A stretch of 64,000 nucleotides of DNA from Nonomuraea solani (GCF_900108335.1 NZ_FNVT01000005.1:310001-374000), one strand, 5' to 3'. Shown: positions 54,153-62,794, counted from the stretch's first letter. The notes: generated from the sequence alone by a model not told the origin. Translations and numbers: made by a program.

Positions 54153-55088
54153 ATGCGGGTCATCGTGGCACTGGGCGGGAACGCGGTGCTCAAACGCGGT
54201 CAGAGTCCCGACGCGGACGGCCAGATGGCCAACGTGCGCACGGCCGTCAAGACACTCGCCCGGCTGGCCGGCGAGCACGAGCTGGTCATCACCCACGGGA
54301 ACGGCCCGCAGGTCGGCATGCTGGCCCTGCAGAGCGCCGCCGACCCGTCCCTGGCGCGCCCGTACCCGTTCGACACGCTGGGCGCGCAGACGCAGGGCAT
54401 GATCGGCTACTGGATGCAGCAGGCGCTGCAGAACGCGCTGCCGGGCCGCCAGGTCCTCGCCATGGTCACGCAGACGCTGGTGTCGGCCGTCGATCCCGCC
54501 TTCGAGCAGCCGTCGAAGTTCGTCGGCCGGCTCTACGAGCAGGAGGAGGCCGGGAAGCTGGCCGCCGAGTACGGCTGGACGATCCGGCCCGACGGCCCCC
54601 ACTGGCGGCGCGTCGTGCCCTCCCCCGCGCCGCGGCGGATCGTCGAGACCCGCATGATCCGCAAGATGGTCCGGGAGGGCGTGGTCGTGGTGTGCGCGGG
54701 CGGCGGCGGCATCCCGGTGGTGCGCGACGAGCGCGGCCGGCTGACCGGCGTGGAGGCCGTCGTCGACAAGGACCTCACCACCTCGATGCTGGCCGAGGCG
54801 CTGGAGTGCGACGCGTTCCTGAGCCTGACCGACGTGCCGCGCGTGATGCGCGACTTCGGCACGCCGCACCAGAGCGAGATCGGCCACGCCACACCGCACG
54901 AGCTACGGGCCCTGGAGTTCCCCGCCGGATCGATGGGGCCCAAAGTGGAGGCCGCCTGCCGGTTCGTCGAGACGACCGGCGACATGGCCGCCATCGGCCG
55001 GCTGGACGAGGCCGAACGCATACTCGACGGCTCAGCGGGCACGATCATCACGCCCAACGGCAGGTGGCCGCTGACGAGCACCCTGTAG
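54153..55088 (+). CDS. arcC: Carbamate kinase
   Basis: A 311-residue kinase that transfers phosphate from carbamoyl phosphate to ADP. Signatures are MRVIVALGGNAVLKRGQSPD, LVITHGNGPQVGMLALQSAA, VVVVCAGGGGIPVVRD, AVVDKDLTTSMLAEAL and FPAGSMGPKVEAACRFVE. In the arginine deiminase pathway it needs ornithine carbamoyltransferase (arcB) to supply carbamoyl phosphate; arcB is not in this operon. It starts 12 bases after arcA. Confidence 0.96.
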   Translation: MRVIVALGGNAVLKRGQSPDADGQMANVRTAVKTLARLAGEHELVITHGNGPQVGMLALQSAADPSLARPYPFDTLGAQTQGMIGYWMQQALQNALPGRQVLAMVTQTLVSAVDPAFEQPSKFVGRLYEQEEAGKLAAEYGWTIRPDGPHWRRVVPSPAPRRIVETRMIRKMVREGVVVVCAGGGGIPVVRDERGRLTGVEAVVDKDLTTSMLAEALECDAFLSLTDVPRVMRDFGTPHQSEIGHATPHELRALEFPAGSMGPKVEAACRFVETTGDMAAIGRLDEAERILDGSAGTIITPNGRWPLTSTL

Positions 55089-55098
55089 GGGGTGTCAC

Positions 55099-56520
55099 AT
55101 GACACTGGCTCAACGGCTCTTCCGCACCAAGCCCACCGAGCGCATCGTGGCCGAGGGCGGGCACGGTGAGGGCGGTGAGCTGCGGCGCACGATGTCGCTG
55201 TGGCAGCTCACGCTGTTCAGCGTCGGCGCGACGCTGGGCACCGGCATCTTCGTCATCCTGGGGCAGGCGGTGCCCAAGGCGGGGCCCGCGGTGGTGCTGG
55301 CGTTCGTGCTGGCGGCGATCACCGCGCTGTTCTCGGCCCTGTCGTACGCCGAGCTGGCCGGGACGATCCCGGTGTCCGGCTCGTCCTACTCGTACGCGTA
55401 CGCGACGCTGGGCGAGCTGGTGGCCTGGATCTGCGGCTGGTGTCTCATGCTGGAGTACGCCGTGTCCGTGGCGGCCGTGGCCGTGGGCTGGGGGGAATAT
55501 CTCAACTCGTTCCTGCACGCCCTGTTCGGCGTCACGCTGCCGGAGGCCATCACCCGCTCCCCCGGCCAGGACGGCGGCATCGTCAACGTCGCCGCGATCG
55601 TCATCGTGCTGCTGGCGACCTGGCTGCTGCTGTACGGGGCCTCCGAGAGCGCCATGGCCAACGCGGTGTTCGTGCTGATCAAGATCGTGGTGCTGCTGTT
55701 CTTCTGCGTCGTGGCGTTCAGCGCCTTCCAGTCGGGCAACTTCGCGCCCTTCGCCCCCATGGGGGTGGCCGGCATCACGGCCGCGGCCTCGCAGGTCTTC
55801 TTCTCCTACATCGGCTTCGACGCCGCCTCCACCGCCGGCGAGGAGGCCAAGAACCCCAAGCGCGACCTGCCGCTGGCGATCATCATCTCCCTGGCCATCG
55901 TGACGGTCGTCTACGTGCTCGTGGCCGCCGCCGCCATCGGGGCGATGCCGTGGACCGACTTCAACGCGGAGAGCACCGAGGCGAGCCTGGCCCACATCGC
56001 CGACCTCGCCGTCGGCGCCACCTGGCCCGGCCTGATCGTCTCGTTCGGGGCGGTCATCGCCATCGCCAGCGTCGTGCTCACCGTCATCTACGGCCAGACC
56101 CGCATCCTGTTCGCGATGTCCCGCGACGGGCTCGTGCCCCGCGTCTTCCAGCGGGTCAACCCACGCCGCCAGGTGCCCATCGCCAACACCCTCATCGTGG
56201 CCGCGTTCATCTCGGTGCTGGCCGGGCTGGTGCCGCTCGGGCAGCTCGCCGAGGCGACCAGCATCGGGACGCTGTTCGCCTTCGCCATCGTCAACGTCGG
56301 CGTACTCGTCCTGCGCTACCGCAGCCCGGAGCTGCCGCGCAGCTTCCGCGTGCCGCTGTTCCCGGCCACGCCGGTGCTGGGCGCGATCCTGTGCGCCGTG
56401 GTCATGGCGGGGCTGGCGGGGGTCACCTGGGTCGCGTTCGGGTTGTGGATGCTCCTGGGCCTGATCTGCTACTTCCTGTACGGCTACGGCCATTCGCGGC
56501 TGAATGGCGAGGTGCGATAG
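55099..56520 (+). CDS. APC-superfamily amino acid permease
   Basis: A 473-residue transporter with about 12 membrane segments. TM1 is TLFSVGATLGTGIFVILGQA, the APC substrate-binding Gly-rich break; SALSYAELAGTIPVSGSSYS and QVFFSYIGFDAASTAGEEAK are further family hallmarks. It belongs with cationic amino acid transporters (CAT type). Its place between arcC and usp suggests arginine or arginine/ornithine transport, but substrate is inferred from context only. Starts 10 bases after arcC. Confidence 0.88.
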   Translation: MTLAQRLFRTKPTERIVAEGGHGEGGELRRTMSLWQLTLFSVGATLGTGIFVILGQAVPKAGPAVVLAFVLAAITALFSALSYAELAGTIPVSGSSYSYAYATLGELVAWICGWCLMLEYAVSVAAVAVGWGEYLNSFLHALFGVTLPEAITRSPGQDGGIVNVAAIVIVLLATWLLLYGASESAMANAVFVLIKIVVLLFFCVVAFSAFQSGNFAPFAPMGVAGITAAASQVFFSYIGFDAASTAGEEAKNPKRDLPLAIIISLAIVTVVYVLVAAAAIGAMPWTDFNAESTEASLAHIADLAVGATWPGLIVSFGAVIAIASVVLTVIYGQTRILFAMSRDGLVPRVFQRVNPRRQVPIANTLIVAAFISVLAGLVPLGQLAEATSIGTLFAFAIVNVGVLVLRYRSPELPRSFRVPLFPATPVLGAILCAVVMAGLAGVTWVAFGLWMLLGLICYFLYGYGHSRLNGEVR

Positions 56521-57387
56521 ATGAAGCTCGAGAACGTGGTGGCCGGGTTCGTCGAAGGATCGCGGGGCAAGGACGGGCTGGCCCTGGCCGTCCTGCTGAA
56601 GGAACGCGTCCACGGGCGCCTGACGGTGGCGACCGTGCAGCCGCCCCTGTGGTCCACGCCGGGGCCCGGCAGGGCCGACGAGAGCGCCTGGCGCGCCTAC
56701 TTGGAGGAGCAGGCCACCGCGACGCTCGCGCAGGCCCGCGAGCTGGCCGGTGCGGACGCCGACTATGTGACCCACGCCCATCGGGGCAGCGGGCGCGGGC
56801 TGGTGGTGCTGGCGCGCAAGCTGGAGGCGGACGTCGTGGTGATCGGCCCGGCCCCGGGTGGCGGCAAGGGCCGCGTCACGTTGGGCAGCACCGCCGACCA
56901 GCTCCTGCACTCCTCCTCCGTTCCCGTCCTGCTCGCGCCGCGCGGCTACGGCGACGCGCCGCCCGCCGGCTTCGACCGGCTCACCTACGCCTACCGCCGC
57001 GGTCCCTGCTGCGACGCGGCGCTCAAGGACGCGGCCGAGGCCGCCGCGGCGCTCGGCGTACCGCTCCGGCTCGTCACGCTACTGATCAGCGGCCGCCGGC
57101 GGGCGAAGATCGAGGAAGAGATGCTCCTGCGCCAGCGCGACCAGGCCACGGCCGACTTGCGCGCGGCGGCGCACGGGCAGGGGCGGGACGTGAACGTGGA
57201 GATCGAGGTGCTGGAGGGCCGCAACGTGGCCGAGGCGCTCCGGACGACCTCGTGGCTGCCCGGCGAGATGATCATATGCGCTTCGAGCGCCGCCGGGCCA
57301 CTCAGGCGGGTGTTCCTGGGAGACACGTCGATCAAGATCGTACGGGCGTCCGCCAGCCCTGTCATGATTCTGACCCGCCAGCACTGA
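56521..57387 (+). CDS. Tandem universal stress protein
   Basis: A 288-residue protein with two UspA domains. The first half ends with the nucleotide-binding signature region DVVVIGPAPGGGKGRVTLGS followed by PVLLAPRG; the second (from about 150) has MIICASSAAGPLRRVFLGDT and SPVMILTRQ. It starts one base after the permease stop. Coupling of Usp proteins with arginine deiminase genes fits an energy-stress role, an inference. Confidence 0.87.
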   Translation: MKLENVVAGFVEGSRGKDGLALAVLLKERVHGRLTVATVQPPLWSTPGPGRADESAWRAYLEEQATATLAQARELAGADADYVTHAHRGSGRGLVVLARKLEADVVVIGPAPGGGKGRVTLGSTADQLLHSSSVPVLLAPRGYGDAPPAGFDRLTYAYRRGPCCDAALKDAAEAAAALGVPLRLVTLLISGRRRAKIEEEMLLRQRDQATADLRAAAHGQGRDVNVEIEVLEGRNVAEALRTTSWLPGEMIICASSAAGPLRRVFLGDTSIKIVRASASPVMILTRQH

Positions 57388-57498
57388 CGGCCGTCTATTT
57401 GTCGTCAAACCCTGACGAAGTACTGTTACTAATGGGACATGAGAGGCGATTGTGGCGTTCCCTCCCGGACCGGATTCGGCATCTTTTTTCCAATCAGC

Positions 57499-57539
57499 TT
57501 GACCTTAGGCGTCCGCCCCTTTACCGTCACTGTGCGTAA
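57499..57539 (+). promoter_or_regulatory. bldD promoter with overlapping BldD box
   Basis: TTGACC (57499-57504) and TACCGT (57522-57527) have a 17-base spacer. Sharing the last base of the -10 is TCAC-TGTGC-GTAA (57527-57539), an exact match to the BldD consensus TNAC-N5-GTNA. Dimer binding here would block initiation, so BldD probably represses its own gene as it does in Streptomyces. The leader is about 150 bases. Confidence 0.75.
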
Positions 57540-57688
57540 CCACACCCCGCGGCGTTCTGGGGTAAACCCAGGGCCATGGCTACCGATGGTGCCGAGCATG
57601 GCACCGTACCCCCCGGTGGCCCGGGCATACGCCGCAAGGGAGCACAATCTACTGAGAGCGATACATACGAGAGCCGGGGGGCCACACG

Positions 57689-58183
57689 ATGCCGTCTGAG
57701 TACGCAAAGTCGCTGGGTGCACGACTCCGCGCAATCCGCACCCAGCAGGGTTTGTCCCTGCATGGAGTCGAAGAGAAGTCGCGTGGCAGGTGGAAAGCCG
57801 TAGTCGTGGGCTCTTATGAGCGCGGCGACAGAGCGGTGACCGTGCAGAAGCTTGCCGAGCTTGCCGACTTCTACGGGGTGCCCGTATCCGAGCTGCTGCC
57901 GGGCGGAGCCGCCCCCAGTCCGCTCGGGCCGACGCCCAAGCTTGTGATCGACCTGGAGCGCCTGGCGACGCTGCCGAAGGAGAAGGCCGGTGCGCTGGCC
58001 CGTTACGCCGCCACGATCCAGAGCCAGCGTGGCGACTACAACGGCAAGGTGCTGTCGATCCGCCAGGAGGACCTGCGCTCCCTGGCCGTGATCTACGACA
58101 AGTCGCCGAGCGAGCTGACGGAGGAACTCATCAGCTGGGGCGTTCTCGACGCCGAGGCCCGCAGGGCCGTCGAGTCGTTCTGA
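57689..58183 (+). CDS. bldD: Developmental master regulator BldD
   Basis: A 164-residue repressor of sporulation genes. The N-terminal helix-turn-helix is GARLRAIRTQQGLSLHGVEE through VGSYERGDRAVTVQKLAELA; the C-terminal domain carries the cyclic-di-GMP motif RGD-x8-RQED (in SQRGDYNGKVLSIRQEDLRS), fully conserved, so c-di-GMP-driven dimerisation is expected. The ATG at 57689 matches the family N terminus MPSEYAKSLGARLR. It implies a morphologically complex, sporulating host. Followed by a very strong terminator. Confidence 0.95.
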   Translation: MPSEYAKSLGARLRAIRTQQGLSLHGVEEKSRGRWKAVVVGSYERGDRAVTVQKLAELADFYGVPVSELLPGGAAPSPLGPTPKLVIDLERLATLPKEKAGALARYAATIQSQRGDYNGKVLSIRQEDLRSLAVIYDKSPSELTEELISWGVLDAEARRAVESF

Positions 58184-58334
58184 GGCCACCTGAGCCGGGT
58201 TCCCCGCCCGCGTCCGAGCCGCTCGATGCGAGGCCACCCCAGGACGGACCCCATCCGCGCCTGAGGGATCCGGCCGAGCCGCTCGCGCCGCGGGCCGCCC
58301 GCTCTGGAGGCCACCTGCTCTGAGGTCACCCGCC

Positions 58335-58367
58335 CGAAAGGCCCGCCGAACCCCGGCGGGCCTTTCG
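58335..58367 (+). terminator. Terminator after bldD
   Basis: A perfect 14-bp stem (CGAAAGGCCCGCCG with CGGCGGGCCTTTCG) and a 5-base loop lie 151 bases past the bldD stop. The arms embed AAAGG/CCTTT, giving short T and A runs on both strands, so it may work in either direction. Between the stop and this stem GAGG[C/T]CACC recurs four times. Confidence 0.85.
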
Positions 58368-58398
58368 CGTGCCCGCACACCATCGGGGAAGACGACAC

Positions 58399-58602
58399 CA
58401 CGAGCCGGGCCACCATCACCGAACGGGGCAATGCCAGACACGGCCACCCTCACCGGACGGGCCAACGCCAGACACGGCCGCTGGGGTCGGACGGGCCAAC
58501 GCCAGACACGGCCGCTGGGGTCGGACGCACCAACGTCAGACACGGCCACCGTCGCTGGACACACCAGCCACAAACACGGCCATAGCCACCGTCGTGGACG
58601 CG
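58399..58602. repeat. 34-bp tandem repeat array, six units
   Basis: Units start at 58399, 58433, 58467, 58501, 58535 and 58569, each exactly 34 bases, built on GCCAGACACGGCC followed by a variable CTGGGGTCGGACGGGCCAAC-like half. The two central units differ at only a few positions and the outer ones are more diverged. The period is not a multiple of three and no protein is implied. Confidence 0.85.
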
Positions 58603-58639
58603 TCACCACCATGGAGACATCCGCCGCCAAGGACACACG

Positions 58640-59330
58640 CCCACGGGCCAGCAGGCTAGTGGGCAGAGGCCCAGCGGGCCGGAGGCAGGCGCGGCCAGTA
58701 GGGCGGTGGACCCAGGAGGCCAGGAGGCAGGGGCGGCCAGTGGGACAGTGCGCCCAGAGGCCAGCAGGCCAGCGGGCGTGGGCCTGTGGGCCAGGGCTCA
58801 GCCGGGCCGAGGCTTCGCGGGGTTGGGGTCAGACGGCGACCACCAGGCGGCCCACTGGCGTGGGCGCAGCCGATCAAGAGGGCAGCCGGTCATACGGCCA
58901 GGAGCCAGTCGGTCGGGAGGCCGAGGGCTAAGCCGGCCAAAGGCCCAGCACGTCAGACGGCCCGCGGGCCAGGAGGCAGGGCCGGCTGGTGGGGCCAACG
59001 CGAGGAGGCCAGCGGGCCAGGAGGCAGGGCCAGCCAGTGAGGCAGGGCCGGCGGTGGGGCAGGAAGCCCAACGCGTGAGGAGGCCAGCGAGTCAGCAGGC
59101 CGGCGGGCCAGGAGGCAGGCGGGCCAGGAGGCAGGGCCAGCCAGTGGGGCGGTGGGCCCAGCGGGTGAGGAGGCCAGCAAGTCAGCAGGCCGGCGGATCA
59201 GGGGCCCATGGGCAGGGGTCTGGCGGGCGTGGGCCAGTGAGCCACTGGGCCAAGGCTTAGCCGGGGCGAGGCTCTGCGGGTCAGGGGTTTGCCGGCCAAG
59301 GGCTTTGCCGGTTGGCCGGGTAGAGGGTCC
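58640..59330. repeat. Complex G-rich minisatellite cluster
   Basis: About 700 bases of purine-rich repeats built from GGCCAGGAGGCAGGGCCAGC- and GAGGAGGCCAGC-like modules. A long copy recurs with 90-bp spacing (GTGAGGAGGCCAGCGAGTCA at about 59075 and its near-copy at about 59165), and a second module (CGTGGGCC ... AGCCGGG ... GAGGCT) occurs near 58778 and 59229. Open frames through it on either strand are low-complexity and have no family similarity. Confidence 0.75.
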
Positions 59331-59342
59331 CTTGGTCGGGGG

Positions 59343-59789
59343 TCAGCCGGCCAAGGGGACGTTTATGGGGAGTTGGGGCTGGGCTGGGAGGCCGAGGAGG
59401 TTTTCGACCGTGGAGACGAAGGTCTCCGCCTCGGCCAGGATCTCCTCCGCGTCGGCCGCGCTGATCCTGCGGACCATGCCCGCCTCCGCGGCGGCGCGCT
59501 TGGCGGCGGTGTCGGCGAAGTAGGCGGCCCACTCCGCCAGAAGCGGTTCGGCTTCGGGCAGCAACTCCCACGCGCTGCGCAGCCGCCGTCTGCGCCCCTC
59601 CATGGGGCGAGGGTGGGCGGCGAGGATCGCCGCGGCCGCTCGTAGCGCCGCCAGGTGTGCGGCCACATATCGGGATGCCGGGGTGCGAGCGTCGCTCGCC
59701 TCCGCCAGGCAGGAGCGTGAATCGGTCAGGTGTGCCCGAACCGCAGGCGACAGCCGGGGCCCGGGCGTTTCTCTAGGCCGTGGTGCCAT
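59343..59789 (-). CDS. SAV_6107-type HEPN domain protein
   Basis: A 148-residue helical protein of the actinobacterial SAV_6107 HEPN group. It starts MAPRPRETPGPRLSPAVRAH and contains DARTPASRYVAAHLAALRAA with AAILAAHPRP, SAWELLPEAEPLLAEWAAYF and ISAADAEEILAEAETFVSTV. HEPN proteins are often RNases or nucleotide-binding partners; the classic R-x4-6-H RNase motif is not evident. The ATG at 59789 has GAGGAGG 8 bases upstream; an open extension to 60584 crosses a repeat array and is rejected. It stands alone between repeats. Confidence 0.75.
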   Translation of the reverse strand: MAPRPRETPGPRLSPAVRAHLTDSRSCLAEASDARTPASRYVAAHLAALRAAAAILAAHPRPMEGRRRRLRSAWELLPEAEPLLAEWAAYFADTAAKRAAAEAGMVRRISAADAEEILAEAETFVSTVENLLGLPAQPQLPINVPLAG

Positions 59790-60694
59790 CTTGCGTGCCT
59801 CCTCTGGAGTCGTGGGCGGCAGCCGGCGTCTCCACCGGTGAGGCCAACAATCGCAGACCCCACCGACATTTCCGCCGGGCTGGCCGGACGAGGAGCTTCC
59901 CCTCACCCCGTCCGGCCAGGACACGCCCACTCGTCTCCGCCGACGACGAGGACGCGCCCTTCGCCCGAGGCGCCCGGTCGCGGGCATCGCTTGGGGAAGC
60001 GAACGGCCCGCGACCAGGTCCTCGTGACGCTGAGCCGCGAGCCCCACCGTCACTAGGTCGAACATAATTTCGATCACGCTCGGTGTCAACCTGATCCACG
60101 AACATAGGTTCGATGACCATGGAGGGAAAGAACCGCCACGTGCCTTGACCGTGCCCAGTTCGCACCAGCGCGGACGGAGCGACCTGTGTGGGTGATAGGT
60201 GCGAGTCACATGTGCGGGCGCCATGTGCGGGCGCCATGTGCGGGCGCCATGTGCGGGCGCCATGTGCGGGCGCCATGTGCGGGCGCCATGTGCCAGTGAC
60301 ATGTGCGGGCGAGGCGGCCCGTGCAGGCGAGGCCGGCCCGCGTGGGCGAGGCGCTGTGCGGGTGAGGGCCGCCCGTGGGAGCGACGGCCATCCGTGAGGG
60401 CGAGGGCCATCCGTGGGGGCGAAGGGCCATGCGGACGACGAGGCCCATGCGGGGTGAGGAGGCCCGGCTGGGCGAAGTGCGCGGCGAGGCCGCCCGTGGC
60501 GGTGAGGCGCTCTGTGCAAGGTCGAGCGGCGGCGTGGGTGCAAGCGGTAGCACCGGCGGAGCGGCCGTGTGGCCATGGAAGCACGCACGGAGCGGCCGTA
60601 CAGCCAGGAGATCGTGAAGTAGCTGTGCGGGCGGAAAGAAGCCGTCGCCGCGGGTGCGGCGACGGCGAGGTGGTTCAGGGGGGTGTCAAGGACG
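59790..60694. other. Intergenic region between HEPN and ferredoxin genes
   Basis: No gene is supported in these 900 bases. The part nearest the HEPN gene (59800-60060) is ordinary GC-rich DNA, 60055-60140 is AT-richer and could hold its promoter, and 60190-60520 is repetitive: a perfect 13-bp array followed by degenerate GNGGGCGAGG-like units. Confidence 0.55.
60210..60313. repeat. 13-bp tandem array, six perfect copies
   Basis: ATGTGCGGGCGCC is repeated without change at 60210, 60223, 60236, 60249, 60262 and 60275, then one degenerate copy at 60288 and a near copy at 60301. Perfect identity suggests recent expansion. Each unit carries the GGCGCC palindrome, so the array can fold or slip. 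Confidence 0.92.
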
Positions 60695-60886
60695 TCATGA
60701 GGCCGAGATGGCTCCCGACGGGCACAGGGTCACCGCGCGCCGTACGGCGTCCTCCAGCTCGGCCGGCGGCGCCTCCTCCAGCAGCACGACCGTGCCCTCT
60801 TCCTCACTCTGATCGAACACCTTCGGCACGGTCAGAGCGCACATGCCCGCCCCGATGCACACCGACGCGTCTGCCTTGATTTTCAT
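60695..60886 (-). CDS. [3Fe-4S]-type ferredoxin
   Basis: A 63-residue ferredoxin, electron donor to the P450 encoded immediately upstream (6 bases between them). The cluster ligands are Cys10 and Cys16 in SVCIGAGMC (C-x5-C) and Cys55 in VTLCPSGAI; the position that would be the fourth ligand is Ala13, which favours a 3Fe-4S cluster. No reductase gene is present, so a housekeeping ferredoxin reductase must supply electrons. Confidence 0.93.
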   Translation of the reverse strand: MKIKADASVCIGAGMCALTVPKVFDQSEEEGTVVLLEEAPPAELEDAVRRAVTLCPSGAISAS

Positions 60887-60892
60887 AAGGAC

Positions 60893-62089
60893 CTACCAAG
60901 TGACAGGGAGGCGGTGCACTCCGTAGATGCTCATGTCGGAGCGCATCGGCACCTCCTCGGGTGGTACAGCCAAGCGTAGGCCAGGCAGGCGCCGCAGCAG
61001 CGCAGGGTAGGCGATGCGCATTTCGGCGCGTGCGAGCTGCTGGCCCAGGCACTGGTGGATGCCGTGGCCGAAGGTCAGGTGCCCGCCCGCGGGCCGGGTG
61101 ACGTCGAGCCGCTCGCCGTCGGGGAAGCGGGAGGGGTCGCGGTTGGCGGCGGGCAGGTGGAGGGTGACGGTCTCGCCGGCCCTGATCGTGTGGCCCTCGA
61201 TCTCGACGTCCTCCAGCGCGGCGCGTACCGGGCCGACGTGGATGATCGTGAGGTAGCGCAGCAGTTCCTCGACGCCGTTCTCCACCAGGGCCGGGTCGTC
61301 GCGCATGGCGGCGAGCTGATCGGGGTTGGTCAGCAGCGCGTACGCCCCCAGCCCCAGCATGTTGGCGGTCGTCTCGAACCCGGCCACCAGCAGCAGGAAC
61401 CCGACCCCGGTGAGCTCCTCGTCGGTGAGCTCACCGCCCTCGACGAGCCCGCTGAGCAGGTCGTCGGCCGGTTCGGCGCGCTTGCGCTGGATCAGCCCGT
61501 ACAGGTACGCCGAGACCCGCCCCAGCGCCTTCATGACGTCGTCGGCGTTGGTCTCCAGATTGACCAGGATCTTGGTGTCCTCCTGGAACTGCGCACGATC
61601 CTCGTACGGCACCCCGAGCAGTTCGCAGATCACCAGCGACGGGATCGGCAGCGCGAACGCCTCGACGAGGTCCACGGGCCCGCCCGCGGCCTCCATCCCG
61701 TCGAGGCAGGCGGCGGCGACCTCCGCGATCCGCGGTTCGAGCATCTTCATCCTGCGCACCGTGAACTGCCCGGTCAGCAGCTTGCGGTAGCGGGTGTGCT
61801 CGGGCGCGTCCATGCGCAGGAAGAACCCGGGCGGCACCTGGAGGCCCTCCTTGACCAGCTCCGACCTCGCCGGGATCGGCGTGTGCAGGTTCTCCGGCCG
61901 GTTGCTGAACCCCGGGTGCGCCAGCACGGCACGGGCCGCCGCGTAGCCGGTGACGAGCCAGCCGAGGTGGCCGTCGGGGTAGGTCATGCGGTGCATCGAC
62001 GCCTGTTGTCGCAGCTCCGTGACCTCATCTGGCGGATCGAGCGGGCGCTGGCGAGCGGTGGGCATGGTCTGCACGGTCGCTTCGGACAT
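60893..62089 (-). CDS. Cytochrome P450 (CYP107-like)
   Basis: A 398-residue bacterial P450. The I-helix oxygen site is LLLVAGFETTANMLGL, the ExxR motif is in ENGVEELLRYL, and the heme Cys is in HLTFGHGIHQCLGQQLARAE. The general type resembles actinobacterial secondary-metabolite or xenobiotic P450s; the substrate is not deducible. The ATG at 62089 follows AAAGGAG; an upstream open frame overlaps the divergent tetR and is rejected. Probably controlled by the adjacent TetR protein. Confidence 0.95.
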   Translation of the reverse strand: MSEATVQTMPTARQRPLDPPDEVTELRQQASMHRMTYPDGHLGWLVTGYAAARAVLAHPGFSNRPENLHTPIPARSELVKEGLQVPPGFFLRMDAPEHTRYRKLLTGQFTVRRMKMLEPRIAEVAAACLDGMEAAGGPVDLVEAFALPIPSLVICELLGVPYEDRAQFQEDTKILVNLETNADDVMKALGRVSAYLYGLIQRKRAEPADDLLSGLVEGGELTDEELTGVGFLLLVAGFETTANMLGLGAYALLTNPDQLAAMRDDPALVENGVEELLRYLTIIHVGPVRAALEDVEIEGHTIRAGETVTLHLPAANRDPSRFPDGERLDVTRPAGGHLTFGHGIHQCLGQQLARAEMRIAYPALLRRLPGLRLAVPPEEVPMRSDMSIYGVHRLPVTW

Positions 62090-62134
62090 GTTCCGGCTCC
62101 TTTCCGAGCTCACCTCCAAGAAAACCTCTATCAG

Positions 62135-62146
62135 TGCAAAAATGCA
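62135..62146. promoter_or_regulatory. Candidate operator between P450 and tetR
   Basis: TGCA-AAAA-TGCA is a dyad of 4-base arms in the AT-rich 96-base gap between the divergent genes. TetR-family regulators commonly bind such intergenic dyads, but the arms are short. Confidence 0.4.
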
Positions 62147-62173
62147 ATGGGTGAAAATAATTAACGCGTGCAG

Positions 62174-62185
62174 TATAGTTCCGGC
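62174..62185 (+). promoter_or_regulatory. Leaderless promoter of tetR
   Basis: TATAGT (62174-62179) is followed by 6 bases and the ATG at 62186. GTGAAA 17 bases upstream could act as a weak -35. Confidence 0.6.
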
Positions 62186-62794
62186 ATGGTGGGACTGCGG
62201 GAGCGCAAGAAGCAGCGCACACGCCAGGCGCTGATCGAGGCGGCGCTCCGGCTGTTCGGCGAGAAGGGCTTCGAGGAGACCACGCTCGCGGAGATCGCGG
62301 CGCAGGCCGACGTCTCGACACGGACGTTCTTCAGCTACTTCGCCGGCAAGGAGGACCTGGTCTTCTACGACTCCGACGAGCGGATGGAGATGGCCGTCGG
62401 AATGATGGCGAGCAGAGAGCCCGGGGAGTCGGTGACGGACCTGCTCCAGCGGGTCGTCCAGGCGAGCTTCGACTGGGCGACGGCGTTCGGCGGCCTCACG
62501 TACGAGGAGGCGGCGGTGCGGACGCGGCTCATCATGACGGTGCCGGCCCTGCAGGCGCGGGCGCTCTTCCTGCTGTTCGACAGCCAGCTCAGGCTCGCCA
62601 GGGCGCTGCACGCCGCCTTCCCCGACCGGCTGACCCTGGTGGAGGCCGCGGCGGCGGTGGGTGCGCTGATCGGGGCGGTGAAGCTGGCGGTGATGGCCGG
62701 CTTCGAGCAGGACGACCGCTCGCTGGAGGACATCTGGAACACCGCGCACCGGGCGGCCGAGGTGGCGATGAACGGCCTGAAGTCGCTCGACTGA
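62186..62794 (+). CDS. TetR-family transcriptional regulator
   Basis: A 202-residue regulator. The N-terminal HTH is clear: RERKKQRTRQALIEAALRLF, then FEETTLAEIAAQADVSTRTF and FSYFAGKEDLVF. The C-terminal ligand-binding part (from about 60) is helical with AAAAVGALIGAVKLAVM. The ATG at 62186 is chosen over a GTG at 62168 because TATAGT ends 6 bases before it (leaderless). It is divergent from the P450-ferredoxin pair and probably represses it. Confidence 0.92.
   Translation: MVGLRERKKQRTRQALIEAALRLFGEKGFEETTLAEIAAQADVSTRTFFSYFAGKEDLVFYDSDERMEMAVGMMASREPGESVTDLLQRVVQASFDWATAFGGLTYEEAAVRTRLIMTVPALQARALFLLFDSQLRLARALHAAFPDRLTLVEAAAAVGALIGAVKLAVMAGFEQDDRSLEDIWNTAHRAAEVAMNGLKSLD

Noticed and set aside
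58399..58602. CRISPR array
   Set aside because: The 34-bp units are directly adjacent with no unique spacers, and no cas genes are present.
58706..59260. Plus-strand open frame of 184 codons in the minisatellite cluster
   Set aside because: Entirely repeat-derived (Gly/Arg/Ala/Gln), no similarity beyond the repeats themselves and no good ribosome site.
59790..60584. N-terminal extension of the HEPN gene to 60584
   Set aside because: It translates the 13-bp array into repetitive peptide; a strong ribosome site supports the ATG at 59789.
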